A stretch of DNA of 64,000 nucleotides from Anthropogastromicrobium sp052273485 (lineage in GTDB: Bacteria; Bacillota; Clostridia; Lachnospirales; Lachnospiraceae): assembly GCA_052273485.1 (NCBI GenBank), contig DAVZID010000005.1, positions 1-64,000 of the forward strand, given 5' to 3'. The translations under genes and the position numbers were made by a program. The notes beneath the pieces are model-generated. The model was given only the letters and a program-made list of their open reading frames with translations, was not told the DNA's origin and did no database searches. Below are positions 19,011 to 28,134 of this stretch, piece by piece (the stretch's first letter is position 1; every line of letters begins with the position of its first letter).

Positions 19011-19612
19011 TTTTTTTGCTGTTCGAGGCATCTTCTGTAAAAAGTTGAATAGCTTATACCTAGTTTTTCTGCTGCTTTCCGCAGTGATATTCTCCCCTCT
19101 GACCATTCCCGATAATAATATTCAAATTCATCTGGTTCTTTTATACGCCTGTTTCCAAATCTGACTCCTTTGGCTTTCGCTACTGCTATTCCTTCCGCTT
19201 GACGCTGTCTGATAAAATTACGTTCTGTCTCCGCAAAATACGCTAAAATCTGCAGTACCATATCTGACAGAAATACACCTGTCAATCCGTCTTTCCCATT
19301 TCCCGATGCCGTATTTAAAAGAGGCATATCAATCACTTCAATATCTGCCCCTATGATCTTTGTAATCTGTCTCCATTGTTCCAGAATTTCATTATAGTTT
19401 CGCCCTAGCCGGTCAATACTCTTTACAATTACAAGATCCCCTTTTTGTAATTGAGCCAGCATCTCTTGATACGCTGGCCTATCAAAATTTTTTCCTGACA
19501 TCTTATCTACATAAATATTATCTTTATCAATTTGATATTTTTCCATCGCCGCATACTGTCTCTCTGGATTTTGTTCTTTTGTTGATACTCGTATGTAACC
19601 GTATTTTTGCAT
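19001..19612 (-). CDS. serine recombinase (resolvase/invertase family)
   Basis: About 203 residues. The N-terminal catalytic domain has YGYIRVSTKEQNPERQ with the nucleophile Ser10, and the downstream motif VIVKSIDRLGRNYNEI carries the conserved Arg residues. A long helix (ILAYFAETERNFIRQRQAEGI) is followed by a C-terminal Hin/resolvase helix-turn-helix (SLRKAAEKLGISYSTFYRR). The length is right for a resolvase or DNA invertase, not a large serine integrase. The start at 19612 is chosen because GGAG lies six bases upstream. Two inverted recombination-like sites lie just downstream beside the BspA-like gene, suggesting local inversion; a remnant of a transposon resolvase is the alternative. Confidence 0.92.
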   Translation of the reverse strand: MQKYGYIRVSTKEQNPERQYAAMEKYQIDKDNIYVDKMSGKNFDRPAYQEMLAQLQKGDLVIVKSIDRLGRNYNEILEQWRQITKIIGADIEVIDMPLLNTASGNGKDGLTGVFLSDMVLQILAYFAETERNFIRQRQAEGIAVAKAKGVRFGNRRIKEPDEFEYYYREWSEGRISLRKAAEKLGISYSTFYRRCLEQQKKTF

Positions 19613-19748
19613 AATTGTCTCCATCTCTTTCTTTTGTTTTGTTGCTTACAGCACCAATCCATTTTAAAAGATTTTCCCAGAAAGAAAAAATGGAGTTCGT
19701 GAAGTACCATTAATACAGTTTAATCCTCGTACACTTGAAAAATTGGCA

Positions 19749-19794
19749 AAAAAACGGAGTACATCAACAGGGTGAATCCCTTGTCGTGTACTCC
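19749..19794 (-). terminator. intrinsic terminator of the AAA-ATPase gene
   Basis: On the minus strand GGAGTACA ... TGTACTCC closes a stem that contains an inner ACAAGGG/CCCTGT pairing, and it is followed by GTTTTTTT. It lies about 75 bases after the stop codon at 19867. Confidence 0.8.
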
Positions 19795-19866
19795 ATAGTT
19801 TCTGTGTTTTTTACTTACTTTCTTGCAGAATGTTTTATCCACTCCTGAATCTGGTATTGATGATCC

Positions 19867-21462
19867 TTACTCCTTTTGATACTGCTCTATCTGGCACTGA
19901 TGCTCTTTACTGCTTTTATCATAATTTATCGCAACTAATAAAATATCACCTGTGTAACTTAGAATGGATGCCGGATAGTTTCGATCTTTTATCTGCTGCA
20001 TAGCTGTCTGTGCATTACGGTTCCATTTTAATTCAACTATTAGTGCTGGGTACTCATTTTGATATTCTGGCTTTGGAATGAAAACAAAATCGGCAAAGCC
20101 TCTGCCAGTCGGCAATTCCCGAATTGGCTTAAAATAATACTGCATTGCACAAAGATAAGCGATCGCCAGCACGCTGCTCAATGAATTTTCATTATTATAT
20201 TGAATCACAGAAACATAGTCATTATGAATCTTTTCAATTTGCGAAGCAACTGCTTCTCCATCCATATTTAATGTAGCCGTAAGCAATTGTTCAGATTCCT
20301 GCTGAAACATAAGCAGTTCATCCCAGCGTCGGCTTTCTACCGCAATTGTCAATTCCTGCCTAATTTCCTCATTCGGAATAAATGCCATTTTCTTTGTCTG
20401 ATCATACCCCAAATACCCAAGATGAATCATATATGTTAAAACATCATCTCGATTCTTGATCGCTAGCATATCATTTTTAAATGTTGCTGTATTAACCTTT
20501 ACTGCTGCACCAGACAGCATTTCAATAATAGCATTTTTGAGTCCATCGTAGTTTCGATTAATAAGTGGCACAATTGCCTCATATGATGCTGTTTCTGACC
20601 AATAGCTCTTAAATTCCCCTTTTCTCATTACGCCAACTACCGCTCTTGGATTGTAAATCTGCAATCCACTTAGGATATAACCATCATACCACCTTTTCAC
20701 TTCCTCAAAATTACAATTATATTGTAAGGCTAGTGTTCTCACCTCTTCTTCTGTAAATCCAATATAAGGTGCCAAATTGCTTGCACTTAACATTGTAAAC
20801 TCATCAAAATTATTTAGTGCTGACTGCGTTTTTTCTCGTTTAATTGGCAAAATTCCTGTCAAATATGCAAGCTGAATATATTTCGTAGGCTCAGTTCCTT
20901 TAAACATTCCTCTCAAAAAATTGATATATTCCTCTTGAATCTTTAAATTGGCTGATTCATCACGAATTAGAACATCCCACTCATCAATAATTACAACAAA
21001 TTTGTTTCCTGTTGCTACATTGATTTTTGCAAGTGTCTCTGGAAGAGAAGTTTGCTGATTTTTTGTTGTTAATACCTCTGGATAAATGCTTTGCAGTTCT
21101 GAAATTGTCTTTTCTGTAATATACGAAACAACTCGATCTGCACCGCCAGCAGCATTTATACACCACTGAATATCAAGCTGAATTACATCATATTTATTCA
21201 GATATTTTTTAAAATCATCTGATTGGCTTATTTTTAATTTTTCGAACATTTTACTTGAATCACAGCCTTTACTGTAATACGCTGCAAGCATATTAGCTGT
21301 GATTGATTTTCCAAATCGACGTGGGCGGCTGTTGCATATAAATGCGTCTGTAGATGCCAAAACACGATTTGTATATACAAGTAAACCACTTTTGTCAACG
21401 TAAATTTGTGCATTTAAAGCTGCTTGAAAAGCTGAATTATCTGGATTTACAAACATTCCCAT
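19867..21462 (-). CDS. AAA-ATPase-like / PD-(D/E)XK nuclease superfamily protein
   Basis: 531 residues with the layout common in gut Firmicutes and Bacteroidetes. The N-terminal AAA-ATPase-like domain carries an atypical P-loop (SRPRRFGKSITANML, near residues 43-57) and the Walker B-like VIIDEWDVLI. The C-terminal domain has GRGFADFVFIP and ALIVELKWNRNA, the D...E-x-K pattern of the PD-(D/E)XK nuclease fold. The biological role of the family is unknown; it is often multicopy and may be linked to mobile DNA or defence. It is a single gene with its own terminator and with the recombinase next door. No partner gene is visible. Confidence 0.85.
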   Translation of the reverse strand: MGMFVNPDNSAFQAALNAQIYVDKSGLLVYTNRVLASTDAFICNSRPRRFGKSITANMLAAYYSKGCDSSKMFEKLKISQSDDFKKYLNKYDVIQLDIQWCINAAGGADRVVSYITEKTISELQSIYPEVLTTKNQQTSLPETLAKINVATGNKFVVIIDEWDVLIRDESANLKIQEEYINFLRGMFKGTEPTKYIQLAYLTGILPIKREKTQSALNNFDEFTMLSASNLAPYIGFTEEEVRTLALQYNCNFEEVKRWYDGYILSGLQIYNPRAVVGVMRKGEFKSYWSETASYEAIVPLINRNYDGLKNAIIEMLSGAAVKVNTATFKNDMLAIKNRDDVLTYMIHLGYLGYDQTKKMAFIPNEEIRQELTIAVESRRWDELLMFQQESEQLLTATLNMDGEAVASQIEKIHNDYVSVIQYNNENSLSSVLAIAYLCAMQYYFKPIRELPTGRGFADFVFIPKPEYQNEYPALIVELKWNRNAQTAMQQIKDRNYPASILSYTGDILLVAINYDKSSKEHQCQIEQYQKE

Positions 21463-21568
21463 CTACGCCAAACTCCTTTCACAATTCCAAGTTTGAATTT
21501 AAATTTATGATAATTCTATCATAGCACACTTTGGGCTGACTGTCATTTGATTCACAGTTCAATTTAAA

Positions 21569-21610
21569 TAAAAAATCGACAGACCCTCCTGCTATGGAAG
21601 ATCTGTCGAT
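21569..21610 (-). terminator. intrinsic terminator of the CorC/HlyC-family gene
   Basis: On the minus strand ATCGACAGA (21602-21610) pairs with TCTGTCGAT (21575-21583), followed by a run of T. It lies 24 bases after the stop codon at 21634. Confidence 0.88.
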
Positions 21611-21633
21611 CCTACTTATACTTTTTTAGATGA

Positions 21634-22962
21634 TTATACTTTTTCTTTACTTTCTTCACTCTCATCATTATGGAGGAACACCACATGAATTTCTTCTGCC
21701 TTCTGTCCCTCAGTCTGTGTCACTTCAATATGGAGTTTCTGCGGCTCTTTCTTTGCATCGTCCTCATCTGAATCTTCGTCCTTCGATACCGGATTTTCAA
21801 AATCAAATGCATCACCTACCTCTGGAATCTTTCCGATCTGCTCGGTAATCCATCCGTTAATCGTAGATGCCTCGGTTTCAGTGTGAATATCAAATTGCTC
21901 AAAGAAATCATCCAAATCCATATCCTCCGGAACAAGGAAACTACCATCGTCAAGCTTCTTTACACCAGCCTCCACTTCATCGTGCTCATCCCAGATATCA
22001 CCGACAAGCTCCTCGAGAATATTTTCCATCGTAACGATACCTTCTGTACCGCCAAACTCATCGACAACAACAGCAATGTGCAGCTTTGTCTTCTGAAACT
22101 TCTTTAACAGCTCGGAAATCTTGACCGTTGGCGGAATAAATTCTGCCGGCTTCATGATCGTCTCAATGGAGTTTGTGGTTCCTGCCACATAGTTATGGAA
22201 ATCCTTCTCGTACAAAATACCGATGATATCATCAATCGTATCACGATATACCGGGATTCGGGAATAACCAGATGTCTTGAACACCTCCGCAATCTCTTCG
22301 TTTGGCGTTGTGATATCCACTGCTGTGACATCGACACGTGGGGTAATGATGTCTCCTGCTTGCAGATCATTGAACTCAATTACATTGTGAATCAACTCAC
22401 TCTCGTTACTGTCAAGTCCACCAACCTGCTGTGCCTCATCCACAAGCGTAAGAAGCTCATTCTCTGTGATGCCATTTGTTGTCCCGCTTACCTTTAAAAG
22501 CTTTCCTACACTGCTCTTTAACTTGATCAGAAGGAAATTCACCGGCTTTAAAACAGTAATTAGAATATTGATAATTGGAGCAACCGTTATTGCAAATTTT
22601 TCTGGACATTCCTTTGCCAGGCTCTTTGGTGTAATCTCGCCAAAAATCAGCGTAATCACCGTCATAAAGATGGTGGATACGGTAGCTCCATTTGAGCCGA
22701 GCCAACCCACAAAGAGAAGTGTTCCAATTGTTGTTGCTGCAATGTTTACAATATTGTTTCCGACTAATGTACTAGAAATCAGCTCATCGTAGTTTTCAGA
22801 AAGACGATAGGCAAGCTTTGCCTTCTTGTTGCCCTCTGCCGCCATGTTTTTTAATCTCGGCTTGTTCAGCGAGGAAAACGCGGTCTCCGTTGCAGAGAAA
22901 AAAGCAGAACCCATCATTAGTAATATTAAAGCGACCACTAAGGTCATACTGTGACTATCCAT
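21634..22962 (-). CDS. CNNM/CBS domain membrane protein, HlyC/CorC family
   Basis: 442 residues. An N-terminal CNNM domain with three or four membrane helices (FFSATETAFSSLNKPRLKNMA is the family signature) is followed by a CBS pair (about residues 200-330, including RIPVYRDTIDDIIGILYEKDF and VVVDEFGGTEGIVTMENILEELVGDI). A CorC_HlyC C-terminal domain and an acidic tail (DEDSDEDDAKKEPQK) complete it. Members are implicated in magnesium/divalent metal efflux or homeostasis; the older label hemolysin is misleading. A good ribosome binding site (GGAGGTG) lies upstream. It is a single-gene unit with its own terminator. Confidence 0.92.
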   Translation of the reverse strand: MDSHSMTLVVALILLMMGSAFFSATETAFSSLNKPRLKNMAAEGNKKAKLAYRLSENYDELISSTLVGNNIVNIAATTIGTLLFVGWLGSNGATVSTIFMTVITLIFGEITPKSLAKECPEKFAITVAPIINILITVLKPVNFLLIKLKSSVGKLLKVSGTTNGITENELLTLVDEAQQVGGLDSNESELIHNVIEFNDLQAGDIITPRVDVTAVDITTPNEEIAEVFKTSGYSRIPVYRDTIDDIIGILYEKDFHNYVAGTTNSIETIMKPAEFIPPTVKISELLKKFQKTKLHIAVVVDEFGGTEGIVTMENILEELVGDIWDEHDEVEAGVKKLDDGSFLVPEDMDLDDFFEQFDIHTETEASTINGWITEQIGKIPEVGDAFDFENPVSKDEDSDEDDAKKEPQKLHIEVTQTEGQKAEEIHVVFLHNDESEESKEKV

Positions 22963-23063
22963 AAAGGATACTATGCACCTCCATAATGAAAAAAATTAAA
23001 TGATTAACTATTGTCGTTATTATAGTTATTGTAATTATCAAATTTATTGTAGTTATTGAAAAG

Positions 23064-23097
23064 GATGTCAGGGCCAAAACGAGTTGACCCTGGCATC
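23064..23097 (-). terminator. strong hairpin downstream of uxaC, probable operon terminator
   Basis: GATG-CAGGG ... CCCTG-CATC forms a 13-14 bp imperfect stem about 75 bases after the uxaC stop, followed by CCTTTTC on the minus strand. The T-run is weak. A similar hairpin with GGGG/CCCC arms lies at 36889-36918. Confidence 0.6.
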
Positions 23098-23134
23098 GTA
23101 GATTTCAAAAAATTTATTTCTTATTCCTTCAAAA

Positions 23135-23173
23135 TTCACTTTAAAAGCTCACTTTAAAGGTTCACTTCAAAAT
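23135..23173. repeat. three tandem 13-bp repeats at the end of uxaC
   Basis: TTCACTTTAAAAG, CTCACTTTAAAGG and TTCACTTCAAAAT follow one another; the last runs into the uxaC stop codon. They probably arose by slippage. No function is evident. Confidence 0.7.
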
Positions 23174-24579
23174 CAATCCTTGAAGTTGAAATATGCCTTT
23201 GCGTTGTTGTAGCTGATACCCTCGATAATGCTCTTTAATGCCTTCTTATCGTATGGATACTCGCCGTTCTCTACCCAACCGCCGATCAATTCGCAAAGGA
23301 TACGGCGGAAATACTCATGTCTGGTGTAGGACAAAAAGCTTCTGGAGTCAGTCAGCATACCAACAAAGTTTCCGAGCAGACCAAGGTTTGCAAGGCTTAC
23401 CATCTGGTTGATCATACCTGACTTGTTGTCATTGAACCACCATGCAGAACCGTGCTGGATCTTGCCTACTGCCTCGCTGTCCTGGAAGCAGCCCATAATG
23501 GTGCCGATGATCTCGTTGTCGGCTGGATTTAAGGAATACAGAATTGTCTTTGGCAGCTCGTTTGTAGTGCTGAGTGCATTTAAGAAATCAGCTAACTGAG
23601 CTGCTGTTGCATCGTTATTGATGGAATCATATCCTGTATCTGGTCCTAACTGGTTGTAACGGAAGGTATTGTTGTCACGCTTGCAGCCATAATGCATCTG
23701 CATTACCCATCCACGGCGATGATACTCTCTTCCTACATGAATCATAAATGCTGTCTTATACTGGTCAACTTCAAGCTGAGTCAGCTTTTCACCGCGAACC
23801 TTCTTCTGGAAGATTGCCTCGATTGCTTCCTCGCTAGCTGGCTGGTATACAACATAGTTCAGACCATGGTCAGATACACAGCACTTCATGGAATCGAAAA
23901 ATTCCATACGGTTGTCGATTGCTGCAAGCAGACTCTTTACACTGTCTACCTTGATTCCAGATACGTCAGCTAACTTCTGTACATACTCTAAGAAATCTGG
24001 CTTCTCAATGTTCATTGCCTTATCTGGTCTCCATGCCGGATATACCTTGAAATCTACAGTCTCATCTGCAGCGATCTTCTTATGCCACTCAAGGCTGTCA
24101 ATCGGATCATCAGTGGTGCAGATTACCTTTACATTGGACTGACGGATGATGTTACGAACAGTCATGGAATCCTCAGCAAGCTTTGCATTGCACAAATTCC
24201 AAACTTCCTCTGCGGTATCTCCGTTTAATACACCGTGATAGCCGAAGTATCTCTGTAACTCTAAGTGGCTCCAGTGATACAGTGGGTTGCCAATTGCCTT
24301 TTCAAGAGTCTCAGCCCACTTCTGGAACTTCTCTCTATCGGTAGCATCTCCGGTGATGTACTTCTCGTCGATACCGTTGGAACGCATCTGACGCCACTTG
24401 TAATGATCGCCGCCTAACCATACCTGAGTGATGTTCTCAAACTTGCGGTCCTCATAGATTTCCTTCGGATTGATGTGGCAGTGATAGTCGATGATCGGCA
24501 TATTCTCTGCGTAATCATGGAACAGCTCTTTTGCTGTATCCGTTGTCAGAAGGAAATTCTTTCCCATAAATGTTTTCAT
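23173..24579 (-). CDS. uxaC: uronate isomerase
   Basis: 468 residues of the amidohydrolase-fold glucuronate/galacturonate isomerase family. It converts D-galacturonate to tagaturonate and D-glucuronate to fructuronate in the cytoplasm. Motifs include MPIIDYHCHINPKEI near residue 29, with the metal-binding His-x-His, and MLTDSRSFLSYTRHEYFRRILC near the C-terminus. Length is typical. It is the last gene of the uxaB-uxaA-uxaC unit, and its neighbours supply the next two steps of the pathway. Confidence 0.97.
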   Translation of the reverse strand: MKTFMGKNFLLTTDTAKELFHDYAENMPIIDYHCHINPKEIYEDRKFENITQVWLGGDHYKWRQMRSNGIDEKYITGDATDREKFQKWAETLEKAIGNPLYHWSHLELQRYFGYHGVLNGDTAEEVWNLCNAKLAEDSMTVRNIIRQSNVKVICTTDDPIDSLEWHKKIAADETVDFKVYPAWRPDKAMNIEKPDFLEYVQKLADVSGIKVDSVKSLLAAIDNRMEFFDSMKCCVSDHGLNYVVYQPASEEAIEAIFQKKVRGEKLTQLEVDQYKTAFMIHVGREYHRRGWVMQMHYGCKRDNNTFRYNQLGPDTGYDSINNDATAAQLADFLNALSTTNELPKTILYSLNPADNEIIGTIMGCFQDSEAVGKIQHGSAWWFNDNKSGMINQMVSLANLGLLGNFVGMLTDSRSFLSYTRHEYFRRILCELIGGWVENGEYPYDKKALKSIIEGISYNNAKAYFNFKD

Positions 24580-24687
24580 AATAATATCCTATCCTTTCCT
24601 AGATGAGTGAATATTTTTTATATGAACTTCAATTTTCTATCTGATGAACAGATATGCTTTCCAGCACCTGCATCATTCAATATTGTA

Positions 24688-26166
24688 TTACAGTGTTACA
24701 CCCTGCTTAAAGATTGCCATATCGTGGAAGCCAGCCTCTTCTGCCTTTACTTTCTTTCCAGAAGCAACTGCAAGTACATACTCGAACAATTCCTTAGAAA
24801 GCATCTCCATCGGCATATCCTCCACCAGACGACCTGCGTTAAAGTCGATCCAGTTTTCTTTGTGTCCAGCAAGCTTGGAGTTACTGGAAATCTTTACAGT
24901 CGGAACTGGGGAAGCAAACGGGGTTCCTCTTCCGGTTGTAAATAAAACGATATGTGCGCCGGAAAGTGCCAGTGCAGTCGCAGCAACCAGATCGTTGCCT
25001 GGTGCACTTAACAAATTCAGACCCTTGGTGTGAACTGGCTCAGTATACTCAAGCACGCCCTTAACAAGTGCGCTTCCAGACTTCTGAGTACAGCCTAAGG
25101 ACTTGTCCTCAAGTGTAGAGATACCGCCCTTCTTATTTCCTGGAGACGGATTCTCGTAGATTGTCTGGTTGTGGCTGGTGAAGTAGTTCTTAAAGTTGTT
25201 GATCAAATCAACTGTCTTGTGGAACAGCTCCTCGTTTGCACAACGGTTCATTAAAAGAGTCTCAGCTCCGAACATCTCCGGAACCTCGGTCAGGATGGTT
25301 GTTCCACCCTTGGAGATTAAAAGATCAGAGAATGCACCGACAGTCGGGTTTGCTGTGATACCGGACAGTCCATCAGAACCACCGCACTTCATACCGATGA
25401 TCAGCTCAGATGCGTCGATTGGCTCACGCTTAAAGGTACCTGCATACTCTGCTAATTCCTTTAACAGCTCCATCGCAGCCTTCTGCTCATCCTCGACATC
25501 CTGGCACTGTAAGAACTTTACACGGTTCTTATCATACTCGCCAATGTAGTCCATCAGTACCGGAATGTTGCTGTTCTCACAGCCAAGTCCAAGTACCAGC
25601 ACGCCACCTGCGTTCGGATGATGAATCAGATCCGCAAGTGCCTTTCTGGTGTTCTCCTGGTCGCCGCCCATCTGGGAGCAGCCATACGGATGCGGAAATG
25701 CTACAACATCTTCTACGGTGCCTACTGCCAGGCTCTTTGCCTGCTTCTCCAGTGCAGACGCGATGGAGTTTACACAGCCAACGGTCGGAATAATCCAAAT
25801 CTCGTTACGAACACCGACGCGGCCATCCTCACGGCGATACCCCATAAACTGTGCCTTCTGTGTCGGCTCTAACTCTTTTCCAGACGGATGATACTCATAA
25901 TCCAGCACATCGCCCAGACCGGTCTTTACGTTGTGAACATGCACCCAGGCACCAGCCTTGATGTCCTGCTTTGCGACACCGATCGGGAAACCGTATTTGA
26001 TGACCTTTTCGCCTTCCTTGATATCAGCGAGGGCAATCTTGTGTCCCTGCGGGATATCCTCGAGCGTGGTCACGGTTGTGCCTGCGTTAATCTGTGTACC
26101 AGCCGGAATCGGAGCCAGTGCAACACAGACATTATCCTGCGGATTAATCTGAATGTAAGTCTTCAT
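24688..26166 (-). CDS. uxaA: altronate dehydratase
   Basis: About 492 residues. An N-terminal SAF-like domain (about residues 1-90) is followed by the large UxaA/GarD catalytic domain, with GYRREDGRVGVRNEIWIIPTVGCVN, HPYGCSQMGGDQ and MKCGGSDGLSGITANP motifs; the conserved Cys and His residues bind the catalytic metal. It dehydrates D-altronate to 2-keto-3-deoxygluconate. I choose the start at MKTYIQINPQDNVCVAL (26166) because earlier in-frame codons add 12 residues absent from the family. It lies 100 bases behind uxaB, and that gap contains two hairpins. Confidence 0.96.
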   Translation of the reverse strand: MKTYIQINPQDNVCVALAPIPAGTQINAGTTVTTLEDIPQGHKIALADIKEGEKVIKYGFPIGVAKQDIKAGAWVHVHNVKTGLGDVLDYEYHPSGKELEPTQKAQFMGYRREDGRVGVRNEIWIIPTVGCVNSIASALEKQAKSLAVGTVEDVVAFPHPYGCSQMGGDQENTRKALADLIHHPNAGGVLVLGLGCENSNIPVLMDYIGEYDKNRVKFLQCQDVEDEQKAAMELLKELAEYAGTFKREPIDASELIIGMKCGGSDGLSGITANPTVGAFSDLLISKGGTTILTEVPEMFGAETLLMNRCANEELFHKTVDLINNFKNYFTSHNQTIYENPSPGNKKGGISTLEDKSLGCTQKSGSALVKGVLEYTEPVHTKGLNLLSAPGNDLVAATALALSGAHIVLFTTGRGTPFASPVPTVKISSNSKLAGHKENWIDFNAGRLVEDMPMEMLSKELFEYVLAVASGKKVKAEEAGFHDMAIFKQGVTL

Positions 26167-26196
26167 AAAATTCAATATGCCTTTCTGTTCGCCTTT

Positions 26197-26220
26197 TGCC
26201 ATAAACGGCCGTTTACGGCA
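26197..26220. promoter_or_regulatory. 24-bp near-perfect palindrome between uxaB and uxaA
   Basis: TAAACGGCCGTTTA (26202-26215) is a perfect palindrome, extended by TGCC and GGCA arms across one mismatch. It is a good size for a LacI- or GntR-type operator or for an mRNA stability hairpin. It lies about 30 bases before the uxaA start. Confidence 0.55.
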
Positions 26221-26221
26221 T

Positions 26222-26247
26222 ACAGCCGAACCACCTGGTCCGGCTGT
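26222..26247 (-). promoter_or_regulatory. second hairpin between uxaB and uxaA
   Basis: ACAGCCG and CGGCTGT arms with a 12-base loop, just after the uxaB stop on the coding strand and without a T-run. Possibly an attenuator or processing site that sets the uxaB to uxaA ratio. Confidence 0.4.
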
Positions 26248-26266
26248 TTTGCTATGGTGAAAACGA

Positions 26267-27595
26267 TTATTTATTTAATACTAAATCGTAAGCTGCCTTC
26301 ATGCCGTCCTTCTCGATGACATCGTAGTACTTCTGTACCATCGGGATCATCTCGGTCAGATCTGCATGCCAGTAGTCCTCTCTCTTCATGATATCCTCTA
26401 CGCTTGCGGTCTTCATAAACTCCATGATCTCTGCACCATCGTTTGCCTTATCGGTACGATAGAATGCGATCAGAGCTGCCATAGACATTACAAGGCCTTC
26501 CGGATAATTTCCGAACTTCTCCTTATGCTCAAGGATGGTCGGAAGTACACGAACCTGGAACTTACTTACAGAGTTCAGTGCGATAGACAGTAACATGTGA
26601 CGGATAAATGGATTTGCGAAACGCTCTAAAACAGCCTTTCCGAAATCGATATCAGTCTGAGTATTTCCAAGAGTCGGAACGATCTCCTCGAAGATGCAGT
26701 GCTTTAAGTAGCTGCTTACGGTCTCATCCTTTAAGCATTCGCCTACTGTCTCAAGACCATACAGATAAGCGCCCAGTACCATGGAGGTATGTCCGCCGTT
26801 TAAGATACGAACCTTTCTCTTCTTGTACGGTGCAACGTCATCGGTCCATACGATGTTGTAGCCAGCCTTGTTGAATGGCAGCTCATCCTCATGGTGTCCC
26901 TGAATTACCCACAGATGGAAGATCTCAGCGGTATCGATCAGGTTATCGGTGTAGCCTAATTCCTTGCAGATATCCTCTGCCTCTGCTCTCGGGTATCCAG
27001 TTACGATACGGTCTACTAAGGTGTTGCAGAAATCATTCTCAGACAACAGCCAGTTCTTGAACTCATCGCCTAACTCCCACAGGTCTGCATACTTTAATAC
27101 ACACTCCTTTAAGGTATCTGCGTTGTGGTCGATTAACTCACACGGCAGAAGGATGAATCCCTTTAAGCCAGTCTGGAATCTCTTGTATAAGAACTGGGTC
27201 AGCTTTGCCGGATAGGACTTTGCCGGCTTATCGTCTAACTTCTCGGTTCCAAGATACTCGATACCTGCCTCGGTGGTGTTGGATACGATTACGCGAAGAT
27301 CCGGGTTCTCAGCCAGTGCCATGTATGCATCAAAATCCTCATATGGATTGATACCTCTAGAGATTACATCAACGTGTGTATGCTCAATTACTTCCTTACC
27401 GTTCTGAAGTCCTCTTAAGTACAGGTTATACTCACAGTTCTGATCGTTGAGCATCTTTACCATACCTTTTTCGATTGGCTGAATTACAACAACCTTTCCC
27501 TCATATACACCGGCATCATTCAGCTTCTTGAAAAAATAATCAACGAAACCGCGTAAAAATCCGCCCTCACCAAACTGCATTACTGTTTCTTTCAT
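26267..27595 (-). CDS. uxaB: tagaturonate reductase
   Basis: About 442 residues of the polyol/mannitol dehydrogenase (long-chain) family. It reduces tagaturonate to altronate with NADH. The N-terminus MKETVMQFGEGGFLRGFVDYFF holds the family nucleotide-binding start. ILNGGHTSMVLGAYLYGLETVGEC and IALNSVSKFQVRVLPTI contain the catalytic Lys and conserved segments. I set the start at 27595 (GGAGG about 11 bases upstream) rather than the longer frame at 27643. It is the first gene of the operon. A fructuronate reductase (UxuB) specificity is possible, but the partnership with UxaA favours UxaB. Confidence 0.94.
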   Translation of the reverse strand: MKETVMQFGEGGFLRGFVDYFFKKLNDAGVYEGKVVVIQPIEKGMVKMLNDQNCEYNLYLRGLQNGKEVIEHTHVDVISRGINPYEDFDAYMALAENPDLRVIVSNTTEAGIEYLGTEKLDDKPAKSYPAKLTQFLYKRFQTGLKGFILLPCELIDHNADTLKECVLKYADLWELGDEFKNWLLSENDFCNTLVDRIVTGYPRAEAEDICKELGYTDNLIDTAEIFHLWVIQGHHEDELPFNKAGYNIVWTDDVAPYKKRKVRILNGGHTSMVLGAYLYGLETVGECLKDETVSSYLKHCIFEEIVPTLGNTQTDIDFGKAVLERFANPFIRHMLLSIALNSVSKFQVRVLPTILEHKEKFGNYPEGLVMSMAALIAFYRTDKANDGAEIMEFMKTASVEDIMKREDYWHADLTEMIPMVQKYYDVIEKDGMKAAYDLVLNK

Positions 27596-27641
27596 TATTA
27601 AAGTTTCCTCCGTTTCTGCTGCAACGCAGCAAGTTATAAGC

Positions 27642-27657
27642 AATAAGAAGTCTTATT
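27642..27657. promoter_or_regulatory. operator-like dyad upstream of uxaB
   Basis: AATAAGA and TCTTATT with a 2-base centre. It lies about 50 bases upstream of the uxaB start, next to a TATAA-like -10 candidate, so a repressor bound here would block transcription of the uronate operon. The regulator is not encoded in this window. Confidence 0.5.
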
Positions 27658-27692
27658 AAAAAAGTCCTTCTTTGCTGATATTAAGCCTTAGA

Positions 27693-27953
27693 TCACAGTC
27701 CGTCCCAACGGCGTGGTATCCCTGGACAGTGTTCGCTTTTCTTTGCAGCTCTGACTTCAACAAAGCAGCCGCATACGCGGCACATGCCGCCAATCAGCTT
27801 TTCGCACTTCTTACATGCTGCAAGGCGCGTATCATACTCATCCTGTGGACACCGAAGTGCCTCGGGGATCGCATCAATCGTCCGCTGTATCCTGTGATAC
27901 ATATCTTCATCTGCCATTTCTCGAAGCAGGCACCGCTTGCATCGGATGTCCAT
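27693..27953 (-). CDS. small cysteine-rich, probably zinc-binding protein (DUF6171-like)
   Basis: 86 residues with three Cys clusters: CKRC near the start, CKKCEKL in the middle and CRVCGCFVEVRAAKKSEHCP near the end. This pattern suggests a zinc ribbon. Similar small proteins are common single genes in Lachnospiraceae (DUF6171, from memory), and no function is known. It has its own promoter (TTGCAC/TATGAT) and a GGGGG ribosome site four bases before ATG. It lies between the uronate operon and the SNF2 helicase gene on the same strand but appears independent. Confidence 0.8.
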   Translation of the reverse strand: MDIRCKRCLLREMADEDMYHRIQRTIDAIPEALRCPQDEYDTRLAACKKCEKLIGGMCRVCGCFVEVRAAKKSEHCPGIPRRWDGL

Positions 27954-28000
27954 CGGATCCCCCTGTTTTTGACCGGTCTTTCGACTCCATACTTGATATT

Positions 28001-28029
28001 ATCATAGCAAAAAAGCGTCTTTTGTGCAA
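28001..28029 (-). promoter_or_regulatory. promoter of the small Cys-rich protein gene
   Basis: On the minus strand, TTGCAC and TATGAT boxes are spaced by 17 bases. The RNA would start near 27994, about 40 bases before the gene. Confidence 0.65.
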
Positions 28030-28134
28030 GTCTTTTTCGCCTTTGTATGTAAATTCATACAAAAATTTATCTTGTCTATGTGGCACAACTGCCAAAAGGG
28101 ACCTATTTTGTAGCAAATTCTCCAAATACACCGT

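Noticed and set aside
23010..23060. Short TTATTG-like repeats after the CorC gene as a CRISPR or regulatory array
   Set aside because: Simple AT-rich sequence without regular spacing or spacers.
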